From positions 1 through 32,004 of the forward strand of contig CAZJGS010000013.1 of the NCBI GenBank assembly GCA_964545735.1: 32,004 nucleotides of DNA, in the 5' to 3' direction. The position numbers and the translations under genes are program-made. Shown piece by piece: positions 7,892 through 16,160 of this stretch. The notes below the pieces were generated by a model, which saw only the letters and a program-made list of their open reading frames with translations, was not told the origin of the DNA and searched no databases. The DNA comes from Pleomorphochaeta sp964545735. GTDB lineage: Bacteria; Spirochaetota; Spirochaetia; Sphaerochaetales; Sphaerochaetaceae. Each line of letters starts with the position of its first letter. Position 1 is the first letter of the stretch.

Positions 7892-8656
7892 TTATTTTTT
7901 TTCTAGAACAATTAATAAAGTTATCAAAAGGAGTGAAAATTTATCATCTCGACCGAATTCAATTAGCCTAGAACTTAAGGCTTCATCTTTTTCTTTAGTT
8001 TCTCTTACCTTAATAACTTTAGTGTATAGAGATTTTAATTTGGCCATAGAGAATAACTTTTTCTTTAGCAAAGTTAAAAAGTCTGCCAAATAGATTTCAT
8101 CATCCTGATCTAAGACCAACTCATCAATACTGCCTTCAACCAAAGTGAGAGCATCAGCAATATCTAAATTATCTTTATCTTTAAGCTCATACAAATAAGC
8201 TTCAATTTTTTGCAATAATCCAATTTCTTTACTTTTTAAATCATTAACATTTCTCTTTATTTCTAATTTCTTTTTATTTGCTATAGAACTTTTACTATCG
8301 CGTTTTGTAAAAAATATCCAAGTTATGATTGTAAAAACTACACTTCCAATCATCTCATCAAGCAAGGGAATAGGATCCCTTATTGCAAAGGATAAAAAGA
8401 AATACATAATAAAAAATGCTAAAGCTGATATAAACAGTCTAGGATAATATCTTTTTTCTTGAATCCATAAATTAACACTATTATCGATTTCAGTAAAAGC
8501 TTTTTCAGAAATAATATCATAGTCTTCTTTACTCAAAGTATTTGCGCTAAGAATTGTTATGTTTTGTTCGCTATCCATATTACCAATCTCTTTATTTTTA
8601 TCAAAAGGATTTAATAATACTGATTTTAGGCTTTTAAAATAATAAAAGTACACCAC
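7892..8656 (-). CDS. Unknown membrane protein between phosphohexomutase and comEC genes
   Basis: I do not recognise the family. The protein has a soluble N-terminal ~70 residues and two close membrane segments (about 73-92 YPRLFISALAFFIMYFFLSF and 102-117 MIGSVVFTIITWIFF). A charged, probably coiled-coil cytoplasmic part of ~120 residues follows (rich in K, E, D, L), then a short hydrophobic C terminus (FSLLLITLLIVLEKK). The start was set at GTG 8654-8656 because GGAGG (8664-8668) lies exactly 7 nt upstream. An earlier in-frame GTG at 8722 has no SD and lies in the loop of a hairpin. This gives 254 aa. Its operon position suggests a housekeeping or envelope role, but that is only inference. 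Confidence 0.7.
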   Translation of the reverse strand: MVYFYYFKSLKSVLLNPFDKNKEIGNMDSEQNITILSANTLSKEDYDIISEKAFTEIDNSVNLWIQEKRYYPRLFISALAFFIMYFFLSFAIRDPIPLLDEMIGSVVFTIITWIFFTKRDSKSSIANKKKLEIKRNVNDLKSKEIGLLQKIEAYLYELKDKDNLDIADALTLVEGSIDELVLDQDDEIYLADFLTLLKKKLFSMAKLKSLYTKVIKVRETKEKDEALSSRLIEFGRDDKFSLLLITLLIVLEKK

Positions 8657-8699
8657 TGTCTGGCCTCCATGTATATTTAAATAATATATGTAAGTAACA

Positions 8700-8733
8700 A
8701 ATAATAATAGATGAAATCTCACCTATTATTATT
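8700..8733 (-). repeat. AT-rich inverted repeat after the phosphohexomutase gene
   Basis: A perfect 11-bp inverted repeat (AATAATAATAG / CTATTATTATT, arms 8700-8710 and 8723-8733) has a 12-nt loop and starts 6 bp after the mutase stop. Only a short U run follows on the minus strand, so it could be a weak terminator or an mRNA processing or stabilising hairpin. Confidence 0.4.
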
Positions 8734-8739
8734 CTTTTA

Positions 8740-10431
8740 TTATAAGTATGTTTTAAATTCTTCAATAATACCATCAATTTCTTTAATAAGTTTTGTTTTT
8801 TCACCTGATAAAAATACATAATATTTGATTTTAGGTTCAGTTCCACTAGGTCTAACTATTAACTTCTCTCCAGTTTCAAATAATATAATAACTACATCAG
8901 CTTTTGGAAAACCTGTATCCTCATTTAATAAATCGTTGATACTTTGTATTTTTCTATTTACTAGAGTATCGCCTACTTTAAGAGTGTGGAAGGATTTCAT
9001 AATCTTATCCATTTGTGCCTTTCCACTTGCTCCCTCATAGTCTCGAGCAAAAACAATCTCGGTACTGTAGCCATATTTTTCATAAATAGCATCTAGTCTA
9101 TCTTGTAGAGTTAAACCTTTACTTGCCAAATAACACATCATTTCAACTGCTAAAACGGTAGAAGATACTGCATCCTTATCTCTAACACTAGCAACACTTA
9201 AATAACCATAACTTTCTTCACAACCAAACAGAAAATACTTTTCTTTATTGTTTTCTAGGCTTTGTATTTGCTCAGCTATATATTTAAAGCCAGTTAATAC
9301 ATCTTTAGATTCACCACCATTAGCCTCAGTTATTTTTTTAACAAGATCTGTGGTAACAAGACTTTTGGCAACAAATGGAATTCCACTTGTTTTCATTTCA
9401 ATACTTGTTTCAAGCAAATAATCACATAATAGAATTGCTATTTGGTTTCCACTTAATAATTGATATTCAGTCTTTTCCTTATTTTTTGGAATAGCTATGC
9501 CCAGTCTATCTGCATCAGGATCAGTTCCTAATACAATATCGGCCTTTTCTTTAATTGCTAACTCAATAACTTTTTCCATTGCTTGAGGGCTTTCAGGATT
9601 GGGTAGTTTCACTGTTGGAAAATTACCATCAGGAAGTTCCTGCTCTTTTACAACAACTGTTTTTATTCCTAATTCTTTAAGCATGTGTCTAACTGGAATA
9701 TTACCAGAACCATGCAAAGGTGTATAAGCTACAGTTATTGATGAGTTTTTAACTAAGTCTTTTCTTCTGATCGAAGAGATTACCATATTGTAATAAGAGT
9801 CATCAACAGATTTTTCAATACCTACTAAATAGCCATTGTCGATAGCTTCTTTTTCACTGACTTCTTTAATATCACAGGCTTGTACATTATTCGCTAATTC
9901 GGCAATTTTAATATCATGAGGGGGCGTTACTTGTCCCCCGTCTGACCAATAAACCTTATAACCATTATATTTACTTGGATTATGGCTAGCCGTTATTACA
10001 ATACCTGCACTAGCTTTTAATTCTCTTAGAGCAAAAGACAACATTGGTACAGGTCTCAAACTGTCATACAAATATACCTTAACTTTATTAGCGGCAAATA
10101 CCATAGCTGCTGCTTTAGCAAATTCTACATTATAGTTTCTTGAATCATAAGCTATTGCAATTGAAGGATTTGATACATTATTTACCAGGTATGTTGCTAA
10201 GCCTTGAGAGACTTTTTTAACCATGAAATTATTAATTCTATTGGTTCCGCCTCCAATAACCCCTCTCATTCCTGCAGTTCCAAAGGCGAGGGCTGTATAG
10301 AACCTGTCATACAAATCATCATAATCATCATTGGTTAAAGCAAGTTCTACTTGTTTTTTAAATACTTCATTCTTTTCTGAAGCAACATATTCTTTTGCTC
10401 TTTTTAAAATTTCTTCTCTATTAATTTGCAT
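8740..10431 (-). CDS. Phosphoglucomutase/phosphomannomutase family protein
   Basis: Alpha-D-phosphohexomutase that interconverts hexose 1- and 6-phosphates, supplying sugar nucleotides for glycans. All four family signatures are present. The catalytic phosphoserine loop is TASHNP (147-152, Ser149). The Mg site is DPDADR (304-309). The sugar-specificity loop is GCEESYG. The phosphate-binding loop is RPSGTEPKIKYY near the C terminus. The 563-aa length fits the PgcA-like long family. The chosen ATG (10429-10431) has GGAGGA at 10438-10443. An earlier in-frame start would overlap the upstream gene much more. It overlaps the HAD gene by 11 bp, indicating co-translation. Confidence 0.93.
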   Translation of the reverse strand: MQINREEILKRAKEYVASEKNEVFKKQVELALTNDDYDDLYDRFYTALAFGTAGMRGVIGGGTNRINNFMVKKVSQGLATYLVNNVSNPSIAIAYDSRNYNVEFAKAAAMVFAANKVKVYLYDSLRPVPMLSFALRELKASAGIVITASHNPSKYNGYKVYWSDGGQVTPPHDIKIAELANNVQACDIKEVSEKEAIDNGYLVGIEKSVDDSYYNMVISSIRRKDLVKNSSITVAYTPLHGSGNIPVRHMLKELGIKTVVVKEQELPDGNFPTVKLPNPESPQAMEKVIELAIKEKADIVLGTDPDADRLGIAIPKNKEKTEYQLLSGNQIAILLCDYLLETSIEMKTSGIPFVAKSLVTTDLVKKITEANGGESKDVLTGFKYIAEQIQSLENNKEKYFLFGCEESYGYLSVASVRDKDAVSSTVLAVEMMCYLASKGLTLQDRLDAIYEKYGYSTEIVFARDYEGASGKAQMDKIMKSFHTLKVGDTLVNRKIQSINDLLNEDTGFPKADVVIILFETGEKLIVRPSGTEPKIKYYVFLSGEKTKLIKEIDGIIEEFKTYL

Positions 10432-11083
10432 CAAGTATCCTCCATAATTCATCAACTGTATCAACAGTTGGAACATTGAACTTTAATAATTCTTCTTTAT
10501 CTCTATATCCCCAAGTAACTAATAATACTTGAGCATTTGCATTTACTGCAGTTTTATAATCAACTTCACTGTCCCCAACATATAAAACATTACATGGCTC
10601 TATATTTAATTGGTTGCAAAAATCAATTACTCTATCTTTTTTAGGTTTTAAAATTCCATTTTTTGATCCACATACAAAATCAAAGTGAATATCTTTAAAA
10701 ACTATTGGAACTATTTGTTTTACTATTTTATCATCTTTATTAGATAGAAGTCCAAAAGGAAGTTTAAGATTTGCTAACATTTCATTGATTCCATCGTAAG
10801 GTGTACAATATTTTGTTGGATTTTCCTTGTAATAAGTTTTTAATTCTAATAAAGCTCTATCAATTTCATCTTCTGATAGTGGATTATAACCTTTTTTAAT
10901 TAAACTATTTTTAACTGCATTTCTTAAACCATTTCCTACAATTTCTCTACATTCTTCTATTGTAATCTTGCTTAAACCTCTATTAACTAATGGTACGTTC
11001 ACAGAAGCCTTAATATCTTCTAATGTATACAATAAAGTACCATCCAAATCAAACAACACTGCTTTTATCGACTCTTTTTTCAT
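10421..11083 (-). CDS. HAD-superfamily hydrolase, phosphoglycolate phosphatase-like
   Basis: Small-molecule phosphatase of the HAD family, subfamily IA. Motif I is FDLDGT (Asp12 nucleophile, Asp14). The alpha-helical cap follows, motif II is LLSNKDD, the motif III lysine is in GILKPKKD, and motif IV is YVGDSEVD. The overall pattern is nearest Gph/PgmB-like proteins. Its pairing with a phosphohexomutase gene makes a sugar-phosphate substrate plausible. The start is ATG 11081-11083. No SD is present, and a promoter places the transcript start about at this ATG. It is the first gene of the minus operon running to rsmA. 220 aa. Confidence 0.85.
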   Translation of the reverse strand: MKKESIKAVLFDLDGTLLYTLEDIKASVNVPLVNRGLSKITIEECREIVGNGLRNAVKNSLIKKGYNPLSEDEIDRALLELKTYYKENPTKYCTPYDGINEMLANLKLPFGLLSNKDDKIVKQIVPIVFKDIHFDFVCGSKNGILKPKKDRVIDFCNQLNIEPCNVLYVGDSEVDYKTAVNANAQVLLVTWGYRDKEELLKFNVPTVDTVDELWRILDAN

Positions 11084-11090
11084 AAGTATA

Positions 11091-11119
11091 ATTATTAACA
11101 ACTACTACCAAATAATCAA
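11091..11119 (-). promoter_or_regulatory. Promoter of the HAD-to-rsmA operon (leaderless type)
   Basis: Minus strand: -35 TTGATT (11114-11119), 17-bp spacer, -10 AATAAT (11091-11096, 5/6). Seven bases separate the -10 from the ATG at 11083, so transcription should begin at or one base before the start codon. Confidence 0.5.
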
Positions 11120-11127
11120 CCATTGTT

Positions 11128-11156
11128 TTGACAATTAAAGGAAAAAACTCTATTCT
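11128..11156 (+). promoter_or_regulatory. Promoter of the rlmI-like gene (leaderless type)
   Basis: Consensus -35 TTGACA (11128-11133), 17-bp spacer, -10 TATTCT (11151-11156). The ATG at 11163 is the seventh base after the -10, the usual +1 position. A dyad ATTGT-N4-ACAAT (11122-11135) overlaps the -35 and could be an operator shared with the divergent promoter. Confidence 0.6.
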
Positions 11157-11162
11157 TAAATT

Positions 11163-12383
11163 ATGAATATAATAAGTATCAAATCAGGTAAAGAGAAACA
11201 ATTAAAAAACCACCATCCCTGGGTTTTTTCAGGTGCAATAGATCAAGTCAATTGTACATCACCTTGTGTATGTAAGGTTGTCGATTCAGATAGCAAATTT
11301 ATTGCTTTTGGAGTTTATGATGAACTATCACACATCCCAATCCATTTAGTTAGTTGGAAAGAAACTGACGTTATTGACAAATCATGGTGGAGAAATAAAG
11401 TAAAAGAGTCAATTCTAAGACGAAAAAATGTCCTAATAAATAATACAGAAACCAATGCTTTTAGATTAATTTTCTCAGAAGCAGATTTTATCCCCGGTAT
11501 TGTAGCAGATTCCTATAATGGATTTATTAGAGTTATAATTAGCTCAAGAGTCGGTTATTCAATAAAAGATATTGTAGCAGAAGTTTTATTTGAAATACTT
11601 AAACCAAATTTAATTATTTTAAATACAGATAAAAACTTCTGTGGGCTAGAAAGCTTAAAAGAAGTAGTTCTTTATTACAATGAAACAGGCTACTTTCAAC
11701 CAGAAGCTAGGTTTGAGACAATCCAATTTAAGGAAGAGAGTATTTTATATGAAATCATTCCAGGAACTGGTCAAAAAAGTGGTTTCTTCTGTGATCAAAG
11801 AGAAAATAGAATAAAAATTGAAAAATATTGTAATGATAAAGTTGTTTTAGATGCATTCTCTTATACTGGTGGTTTTACCCTCCATGCTTTAAGAGCTGGT
11901 GCTAAAAGCATTGATGCCCTAGATGCATCAAACACTGCATTAAAATCTTTATTGAAAAATGTCCATATCAATATGAACGAGAAAATAATAGCTGAAGATT
12001 CTAGAGAAAAAGTAACAACAAAGGTATGTAATATTTTTGAAGAAATGAGAACTATTGAAAATGATCATTACGATTTAATAATTTTAGATCCTCCAAAACT
12101 TGCTAAAAAGAAAAGCCAAGTTGAAGGTGCCTCTAGAGCTTATAAAGATTTAAATAGACTTGCTATGAAAAAGATCAAGGATGGTGGTATTATTGCAACT
12201 TTCTCTTGCTCTGGTGGAGTTAGCGCTGAAAAGTTTAAAACTATTCTTGCTTGGGCTGCTATCGACAATAACATGGAAATTCAAGTTCTTGAAACTTTAA
12301 CTGCTGCAAGTGATCATCCAAGCAGACTTGCTTTCCCAGAAAGTGAATATCTTTGTGGATATATCATTCAAGTTATCAAATAA
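11163..12383 (+). CDS. Class I SAM-dependent rRNA methyltransferase, RlmI-like
   Basis: Likely 23S rRNA (cytosine-C5) methyltransferase of the RlmI family. An N-terminal PUA-type domain (about 1-75, HPWVFSGAI) is followed by an EEHEE-like middle and a Rossmann methyltransferase. The signature GTGQKSGFFCDQRENR spans 201-216 and motif I is AFSYTGGFTLHAL at 231-243. Further on come DALDAS, DPPK (309-312), and the catalytic-type FSCSGG near 346. The C-terminal SDHP...E..YL..Y pattern is as in RlmI. The length of 406 aa is close to E. coli RlmI (396 aa). No SD directly precedes the ATG; see the promoter entry. The target nucleotide is assumed from the family. Confidence 0.87.
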   Translation: MNIISIKSGKEKQLKNHHPWVFSGAIDQVNCTSPCVCKVVDSDSKFIAFGVYDELSHIPIHLVSWKETDVIDKSWWRNKVKESILRRKNVLINNTETNAFRLIFSEADFIPGIVADSYNGFIRVIISSRVGYSIKDIVAEVLFEILKPNLIILNTDKNFCGLESLKEVVLYYNETGYFQPEARFETIQFKEESILYEIIPGTGQKSGFFCDQRENRIKIEKYCNDKVVLDAFSYTGGFTLHALRAGAKSIDALDASNTALKSLLKNVHINMNEKIIAEDSREKVTTKVCNIFEEMRTIENDHYDLIILDPPKLAKKKSQVEGASRAYKDLNRLAMKKIKDGGIIATFSCSGGVSAEKFKTILAWAAIDNNMEIQVLETLTAASDHPSRLAFPESEYLCGYIIQVIK

Positions 12384-12415
12384 ATCTTTTTAATTGCATA
12401 AATTAGAAAAATTAT

Positions 12416-12451
12416 AAAACTGTCCCTAAAAGCATGGTGACAGTTTTTTTT
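12416..12451. terminator. Bidirectional intrinsic terminator
   Basis: A 9-bp stem AAAACTGTC / GACAGTTTT (12416-12424, 12439-12447) is followed by continuing T on the plus strand, for a run of about nine. The minus side is also U-rich. It lies between the convergent rlmI-like and flavin reductase genes. The core is nearly identical to the terminator at 13555-13590. Confidence 0.85.
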
Positions 12452-12535
12452 AAATCAAGATTTATAATTTTTATAAAATCATTTATTTTTCACTTCAATC
12501 AAACAAGAAAAGTGATTGAGACAAAATTATATCCC

Positions 12536-13237
12536 TTAATATCCTAAGAATGAATCATCAATAATTCTATTTCCTCTAATATTTAGAGCTTTTAGTTGCT
12601 TTTTTACAGCTTTTAAAACTTTTGGCTTTCCCGAATTATAATAATAGGCTCTATTACCATATTTTTTTGCAAGTTCTTCAATTTTTTTAACACTTTCTTC
12701 TGCACTTGTTATTTTATGTAATACTATCTTCAGATTTTTATCTGCAATTTTGCCTATTTCTTCCCCATACAAATAATAACTACTAGATGCATATATAATT
12801 TCAACATCTCTTTTATTACTGTCTTCTAATTCTTTAAGCAATCCTCGTATAGGAGTTACTCCAACTCCACTGGCGAATAATACCATTGGGGACGATTCAT
12901 CTTGCAGTTTAAACCAACCAAATGGACCTCTAATGGATACTCTCTCACCTTTTTTCATACCTAACAAAGCTTGTTTAAAACTACTAATCTCTTTTCCTGT
13001 TCTTGTTCCAAGTAATACAAAGCCTTCTTTTTCAATTGAGGCTATACTAAATCCTCGCCATTTTTTTCCTTCAACTTTTATATTTGGCAAAGTAAATATA
13101 CCATGTTCACCTGGATGCCAGCTCATTTCTGAAGTTGGTTTTAACTTTATTGAGAAATAATCTCCATATGGATTTTCAATTGACTCTATTGTTAAAATTG
13201 TTTTTTTGAAAACCCCTTTAAAATCTGATAGTTTCAT
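12536..13237 (-). CDS. FAD-binding oxidoreductase, ferredoxin-NADP reductase-like
   Basis: Flavoprotein reductase of the FNR superfamily. An N-terminal beta-barrel carries the FAD motif RGFSIAS (61-67), and the NAD(P)-binding motif is ASGVGVTPIRGLL (122-134). A C-terminal DDSFLGY closes the protein in the way of short FNR-like reductases. With 233 aa there is no extra domain: no ferredoxin, haem or PyrK cysteine cluster. The electron acceptor cannot be told. ATG with AGAGG upstream. It appears to be transcribed alone. Confidence 0.85.
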   Translation of the reverse strand: MKLSDFKGVFKKTILTIESIENPYGDYFSIKLKPTSEMSWHPGEHGIFTLPNIKVEGKKWRGFSIASIEKEGFVLLGTRTGKEISSFKQALLGMKKGERVSIRGPFGWFKLQDESSPMVLFASGVGVTPIRGLLKELEDSNKRDVEIIYASSSYYLYGEEIGKIADKNLKIVLHKITSAEESVKKIEELAKKYGNRAYYYNSGKPKVLKAVKKQLKALNIRGNRIIDDSFLGY

Positions 13238-13332
13238 AAATATTTACCTCTTTTTTTACTAAGCTTCTTAAGAAATTAAGAAAAATTGAATCAATTATTG
13301 AACAAAATATACCGCATCTCAAAATAAGTATA

Positions 13333-13372
13333 TTCTAGCCTAATATTTTGAATAAAATATTCGAAACTAGAA
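13333..13372. promoter_or_regulatory. Composite dyad upstream of the flavin reductase gene
   Basis: Outer arms TTCTAG (13333-13338) and CTAGAA (13367-13372) enclose a perfect inner inverted repeat AATATTTT-GAAT-AAAATATT (13342-13361). It lies ~95-135 bp upstream of the reductase ATG. The gene-free stretch 13238-13640 otherwise holds only the terminator at 13555-13590 and no ORF I can support. Confidence 0.4.
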
Positions 13373-13554
13373 ATCTTTTAAAGTTAAGCTAACAATAAAG
13401 ATTGCGTTACTGTCAATTGAAATATAACCAATTTAATAAAATTTAGACTCTTGTACACCTTTTGTGGGTTGAAGCCTAATATCCTTTCACGATAAATTCC
13501 TTTAACACCTTAGTTTATCTGTTAGTTAGAGGGATTTTTATGTTGCTACAAAAT

Positions 13555-13590
13555 AAAACTGTCTCTATAAGCTTAGTGACAGTTTTTTTT
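13555..13590. terminator. Bidirectional intrinsic terminator, second copy
   Basis: Stem AAAACTGTC / GACAGTTTT (13555-13563, 13578-13586) with an 8-T tract on the plus strand and TTTTATTTT on the minus strand. It lies downstream of the DUF4432 gene on the minus strand. No plus-strand gene is recognised before it, although its better T tract points in the plus direction. Confidence 0.75.
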
Positions 13591-13640
13591 AACACAAATT
13601 AGAAGTTTACAGCTTATTCTATTATTTTAAATAATTGGTA

Positions 13641-14672
13641 TTATTCTTGATTAAAGATAGTTTCAAATTCACTATAATCTTCTATAATTTGGACTTCCAA
13701 ATGATATTTAACTTTTTCACCTGGTTTTAAATATTTTAATAAGTCTTTTTCTTTTAAATCATTCAAGCCGTCAATCAAATTATTAGAAGGCTCTAGACCA
13801 AGTACATAATCTCTTTTTTGCATGGACTTCCACTCAACAAAATTATCTAAATTTTCACAATCTATTATTATAGCAACACCCATCTTTAACTTGGGATTAA
13901 ACACACCAACTACGGCCTTGTTGTTTTTGGTTTTATGCAATTGATGATAATAACAAGTTTCCTCTGATACATTTTGTGGCTCTTCAATAATATTGTAGAC
14001 ATCTATCAAATCTTCAGCTCTTTTAGTTCTTGGAGTTACTTTATCTGAATTTAAATACATTTTACTATCAGGGGATAGTAGTGGATATCCTATATTCATG
14101 TGATATAAAATATTATGCATTGCATCATTAAAACTTTCATTGGTTACAGTATCATCAATAATGATTCTATTGGATTTATAATAACACTTTATCTTTCTCT
14201 CTAGTTTTAATTTATCTTCAAAAAGAGCCGCATCATAAACACTTGCATTGAGTTCAACAAAAGAGCCCTTTTCATCCTCTTGAAAATTATAATAATAATG
14301 ATCCGCTGGTGTATTAGAATAGGTTCCATGAAGTCCATACTCTTTATTATTAAAGGTACTGGGAGATCCAATAGATTTTAATCCACAAGTTGTTAAAAAG
14401 CCAACAGTAAAATTTTTTACAAAGCCTAAGCCCTTGTCATCAAAATATTTGGGAGAGGAATTGTCGCAAGCAGCGAGATATCCAATATTTACTCCATTGT
14501 ATCTTAAAATAGGAATATCGAAGCCTCTATCTACATTTACTTCAAAATATAGTCCTGAATTATTATTTACTTCTATAACTCTAACATTGTTAGATTTACC
14601 TTCAACTAATTGGACTTCTCTAACATGGAATAATTGCTTTCTATTTCCTACAAACTTTAATTCATCAAACAT
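13641..14672 (-). CDS. DUF4432 / aldose 1-epimerase family protein
   Basis: Galactose-mutarotase-like beta-sandwich protein of the DUF4432 group. Family features include DRGFDIPILRYNG near 49-61, the GLHGTYSNTPA histidine segment, YHMNIGYPLL, and the late WKSM...YVLGLEPSN. Related proteins are sugar mutarotases. Standing next to xylAB, it probably acts on xylose, xylulose or a related sugar, which is inferred from context only. SD AAGGAG (14683-14688) lies 10 nt before the ATG. It has its own likely promoter and is separated from xylA by a terminator, so it is a separate unit rather than the third gene of xylBA. 343 aa. Confidence 0.8.
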   Translation of the reverse strand: MFDELKFVGNRKQLFHVREVQLVEGKSNNVRVIEVNNNSGLYFEVNVDRGFDIPILRYNGVNIGYLAACDNSSPKYFDDKGLGFVKNFTVGFLTTCGLKSIGSPSTFNNKEYGLHGTYSNTPADHYYYNFQEDEKGSFVELNASVYDAALFEDKLKLERKIKCYYKSNRIIIDDTVTNESFNDAMHNILYHMNIGYPLLSPDSKMYLNSDKVTPRTKRAEDLIDVYNIIEEPQNVSEETCYYHQLHKTKNNKAVVGVFNPKLKMGVAIIIDCENLDNFVEWKSMQKRDYVLGLEPSNNLIDGLNDLKEKDLLKYLKPGEKVKYHLEVQIIEDYSEFETIFNQE

Positions 14673-14714
14673 AAACTTATGACTCCTTCTTTTTTAAAAA
14701 TCTATTCTTCACTC

Positions 14715-14720
14715 ATTATA
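14715..14720 (-). promoter_or_regulatory. -10 element for the DUF4432 gene
   Basis: Consensus TATAAT on the minus strand, 43 bp upstream of the start codon. No good -35 is seen at 16-18 bp spacing, which would fit a promoter needing an activator such as the neighbouring AraC protein. Confidence 0.35.
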
Positions 14721-14766
14721 ATATATAAAAAAGCACAACAACAGTTAAAATTTTATTTTTTACATG

Positions 14767-14793
14767 AAAAAGGCTCTTAATAATTTAAGAGCC
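14767..14793 (-). terminator. Intrinsic terminator of xylBA
   Basis: Perfect 9-bp stem GGCTCTTAA / TTAAGAGCC (14772-14780, 14785-14793) with a 4-nt loop and a U5 tail on the minus strand, starting about 28 bp after the xylA stop. Confidence 0.85.
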
Positions 14794-14821
14794 CTCAATA
14801 TTTCAAATAATAAGTATTATC

Positions 14822-16150
14822 TTATTTGAACATGTAAGAATTTACCAAATTCTTTAAATACTCTTGTTTACCTGAAGTTTTATTACATTTTGATGTTTCA
14901 CCAAGTTTAGCTAAAGTGGCTAAATCTAGTTTGCCAGCTTCAAAATCATGACCGCTTCCACCATCGAATGATGAGTATCTGGTTTTAACAAAGTTGTCAA
15001 TTTTACCATCTTTAATGATTCTATCGGCAATTTCTAAACCAAGTGCAAAACTATCCATTCCACCAATATGGGCTATAAATAAATCATCTAAAGCAGTACT
15101 ATTTCGTCTTATCTTTGCATCAAAGTTTAATCCACCAGTGTGAAGACCACCATTCTTTTGGATAATCATCATAGCTCTGGTTGTTTCATAAACATCAGTT
15201 GGGAATTCATCAGTGTCCCAGCCATTTTGAGCATCACCTTGGTTAGCATCTACACTTCCTAGCATATCATTATCAACACATACTTGAAGATCGTGTGCAA
15301 AAGTATGACCTGCAAGAGTTGCATGGTTTGCTTCAATATTACATTTAAAATCATTTTCTAATCCGAATTCTTTAATAAATGCGATTGCTGATTGAGCATC
15401 ATAATCATATTGATGTTTTGAAGGTTCCATTGGTTTTGGTTCAATTAAGAAAGTACCAGTGAAGCCATTTGCTCTAGCATAGTCTCTAACAATATTATAG
15501 AACTTACCTAAATGTTCTCTCTCTCTCTTCATATCAGTGTTTAATAAAGACATATAGCCCTCTCGTCCACCCCAGAATACATAGTTTTCACCACCAAGTT
15601 TAACATTAATATCTAGACAAGTTTTTACTTGTAAAGCTGCTCTTGTTAAAATATCAAAATCGGGGTTACTTATAGCACCATTCATGTAGCGAGGATTTGA
15701 GAATGCATTAGCTGTATTCCACAATAGTTTAATGCCAGTTTCTTTTTGTCTTTCTAATAACAAGTCAGAAATTTCATTAAAGTTTTTTAAATATTCACTT
15801 GCACTGTTTCCCTCTGGGGCAACATCAGCATCATGAAAACAATAATAAGGAGTTCCTATTTTTGTGAAAAATTCAAAAGCTGCATCTGCTTTATTTCTAG
15901 CATTTTGCATAGGATCCGCAGCACTAAAAGGAAAATCGATTGTTGCTTGGCCAAATGGATCACTACCATTAGCACAGAAACTATGCCAATAAGCTGTAGC
16001 AAATCTTAAATGCTCTTTCATAGACTTACCATCTATCTTTTTATCAGCATCATAGTATTTAAATGCTAAAGGGTTGTCACTATTTTTACCTTCAAATTTT
16101 ATTTTACCAATATTTTTAAAATATTCTTTTTTACCTACAAAATAATCCAT
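14822..16150 (-). CDS. xylA: Xylose isomerase
   Basis: Converts D-xylose to D-xylulose in the cytoplasm. The 442-aa length and sequence match class II isomerases. Visible signatures: YWHSFCANGSDPFG (54-67), CFHDADVAPEG with catalytic His106 (104-114), the metal-ligand region LIEPKPMEPSKHQYDYD, NIEANHATLAGHTFAHDL, SVDANQGD...WDTDEFPT, and GGLNFDAKIRRNS. SD GGAG lies 7 nt before the ATG. The start is 10 bp after the xylB stop, so the pair is co-transcribed, with xylB first. Confidence 0.97.
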   Translation of the reverse strand: MDYFVGKKEYFKNIGKIKFEGKNSDNPLAFKYYDADKKIDGKSMKEHLRFATAYWHSFCANGSDPFGQATIDFPFSAADPMQNARNKADAAFEFFTKIGTPYYCFHDADVAPEGNSASEYLKNFNEISDLLLERQKETGIKLLWNTANAFSNPRYMNGAISNPDFDILTRAALQVKTCLDINVKLGGENYVFWGGREGYMSLLNTDMKREREHLGKFYNIVRDYARANGFTGTFLIEPKPMEPSKHQYDYDAQSAIAFIKEFGLENDFKCNIEANHATLAGHTFAHDLQVCVDNDMLGSVDANQGDAQNGWDTDEFPTDVYETTRAMMIIQKNGGLHTGGLNFDAKIRRNSTALDDLFIAHIGGMDSFALGLEIADRIIKDGKIDNFVKTRYSSFDGGSGHDFEAGKLDLATLAKLGETSKCNKTSGKQEYLKNLVNSYMFK

Positions 16151-16160
16151 TTTTTATCTC

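Noticed and set aside
8634..8846. 70-codon minus-strand ORF overlapping the end of the mutase gene
   Set aside because: Overlaps the 3' end of the phosphohexomutase gene and the start of the next gene in another frame; no SD or recognisable protein pattern.
13540..13602. 20-codon plus-strand ORF through the 13555-13590 terminator
   Set aside because: It is made mostly of the terminator hairpin and T tract, so the reading frame is likely accidental.
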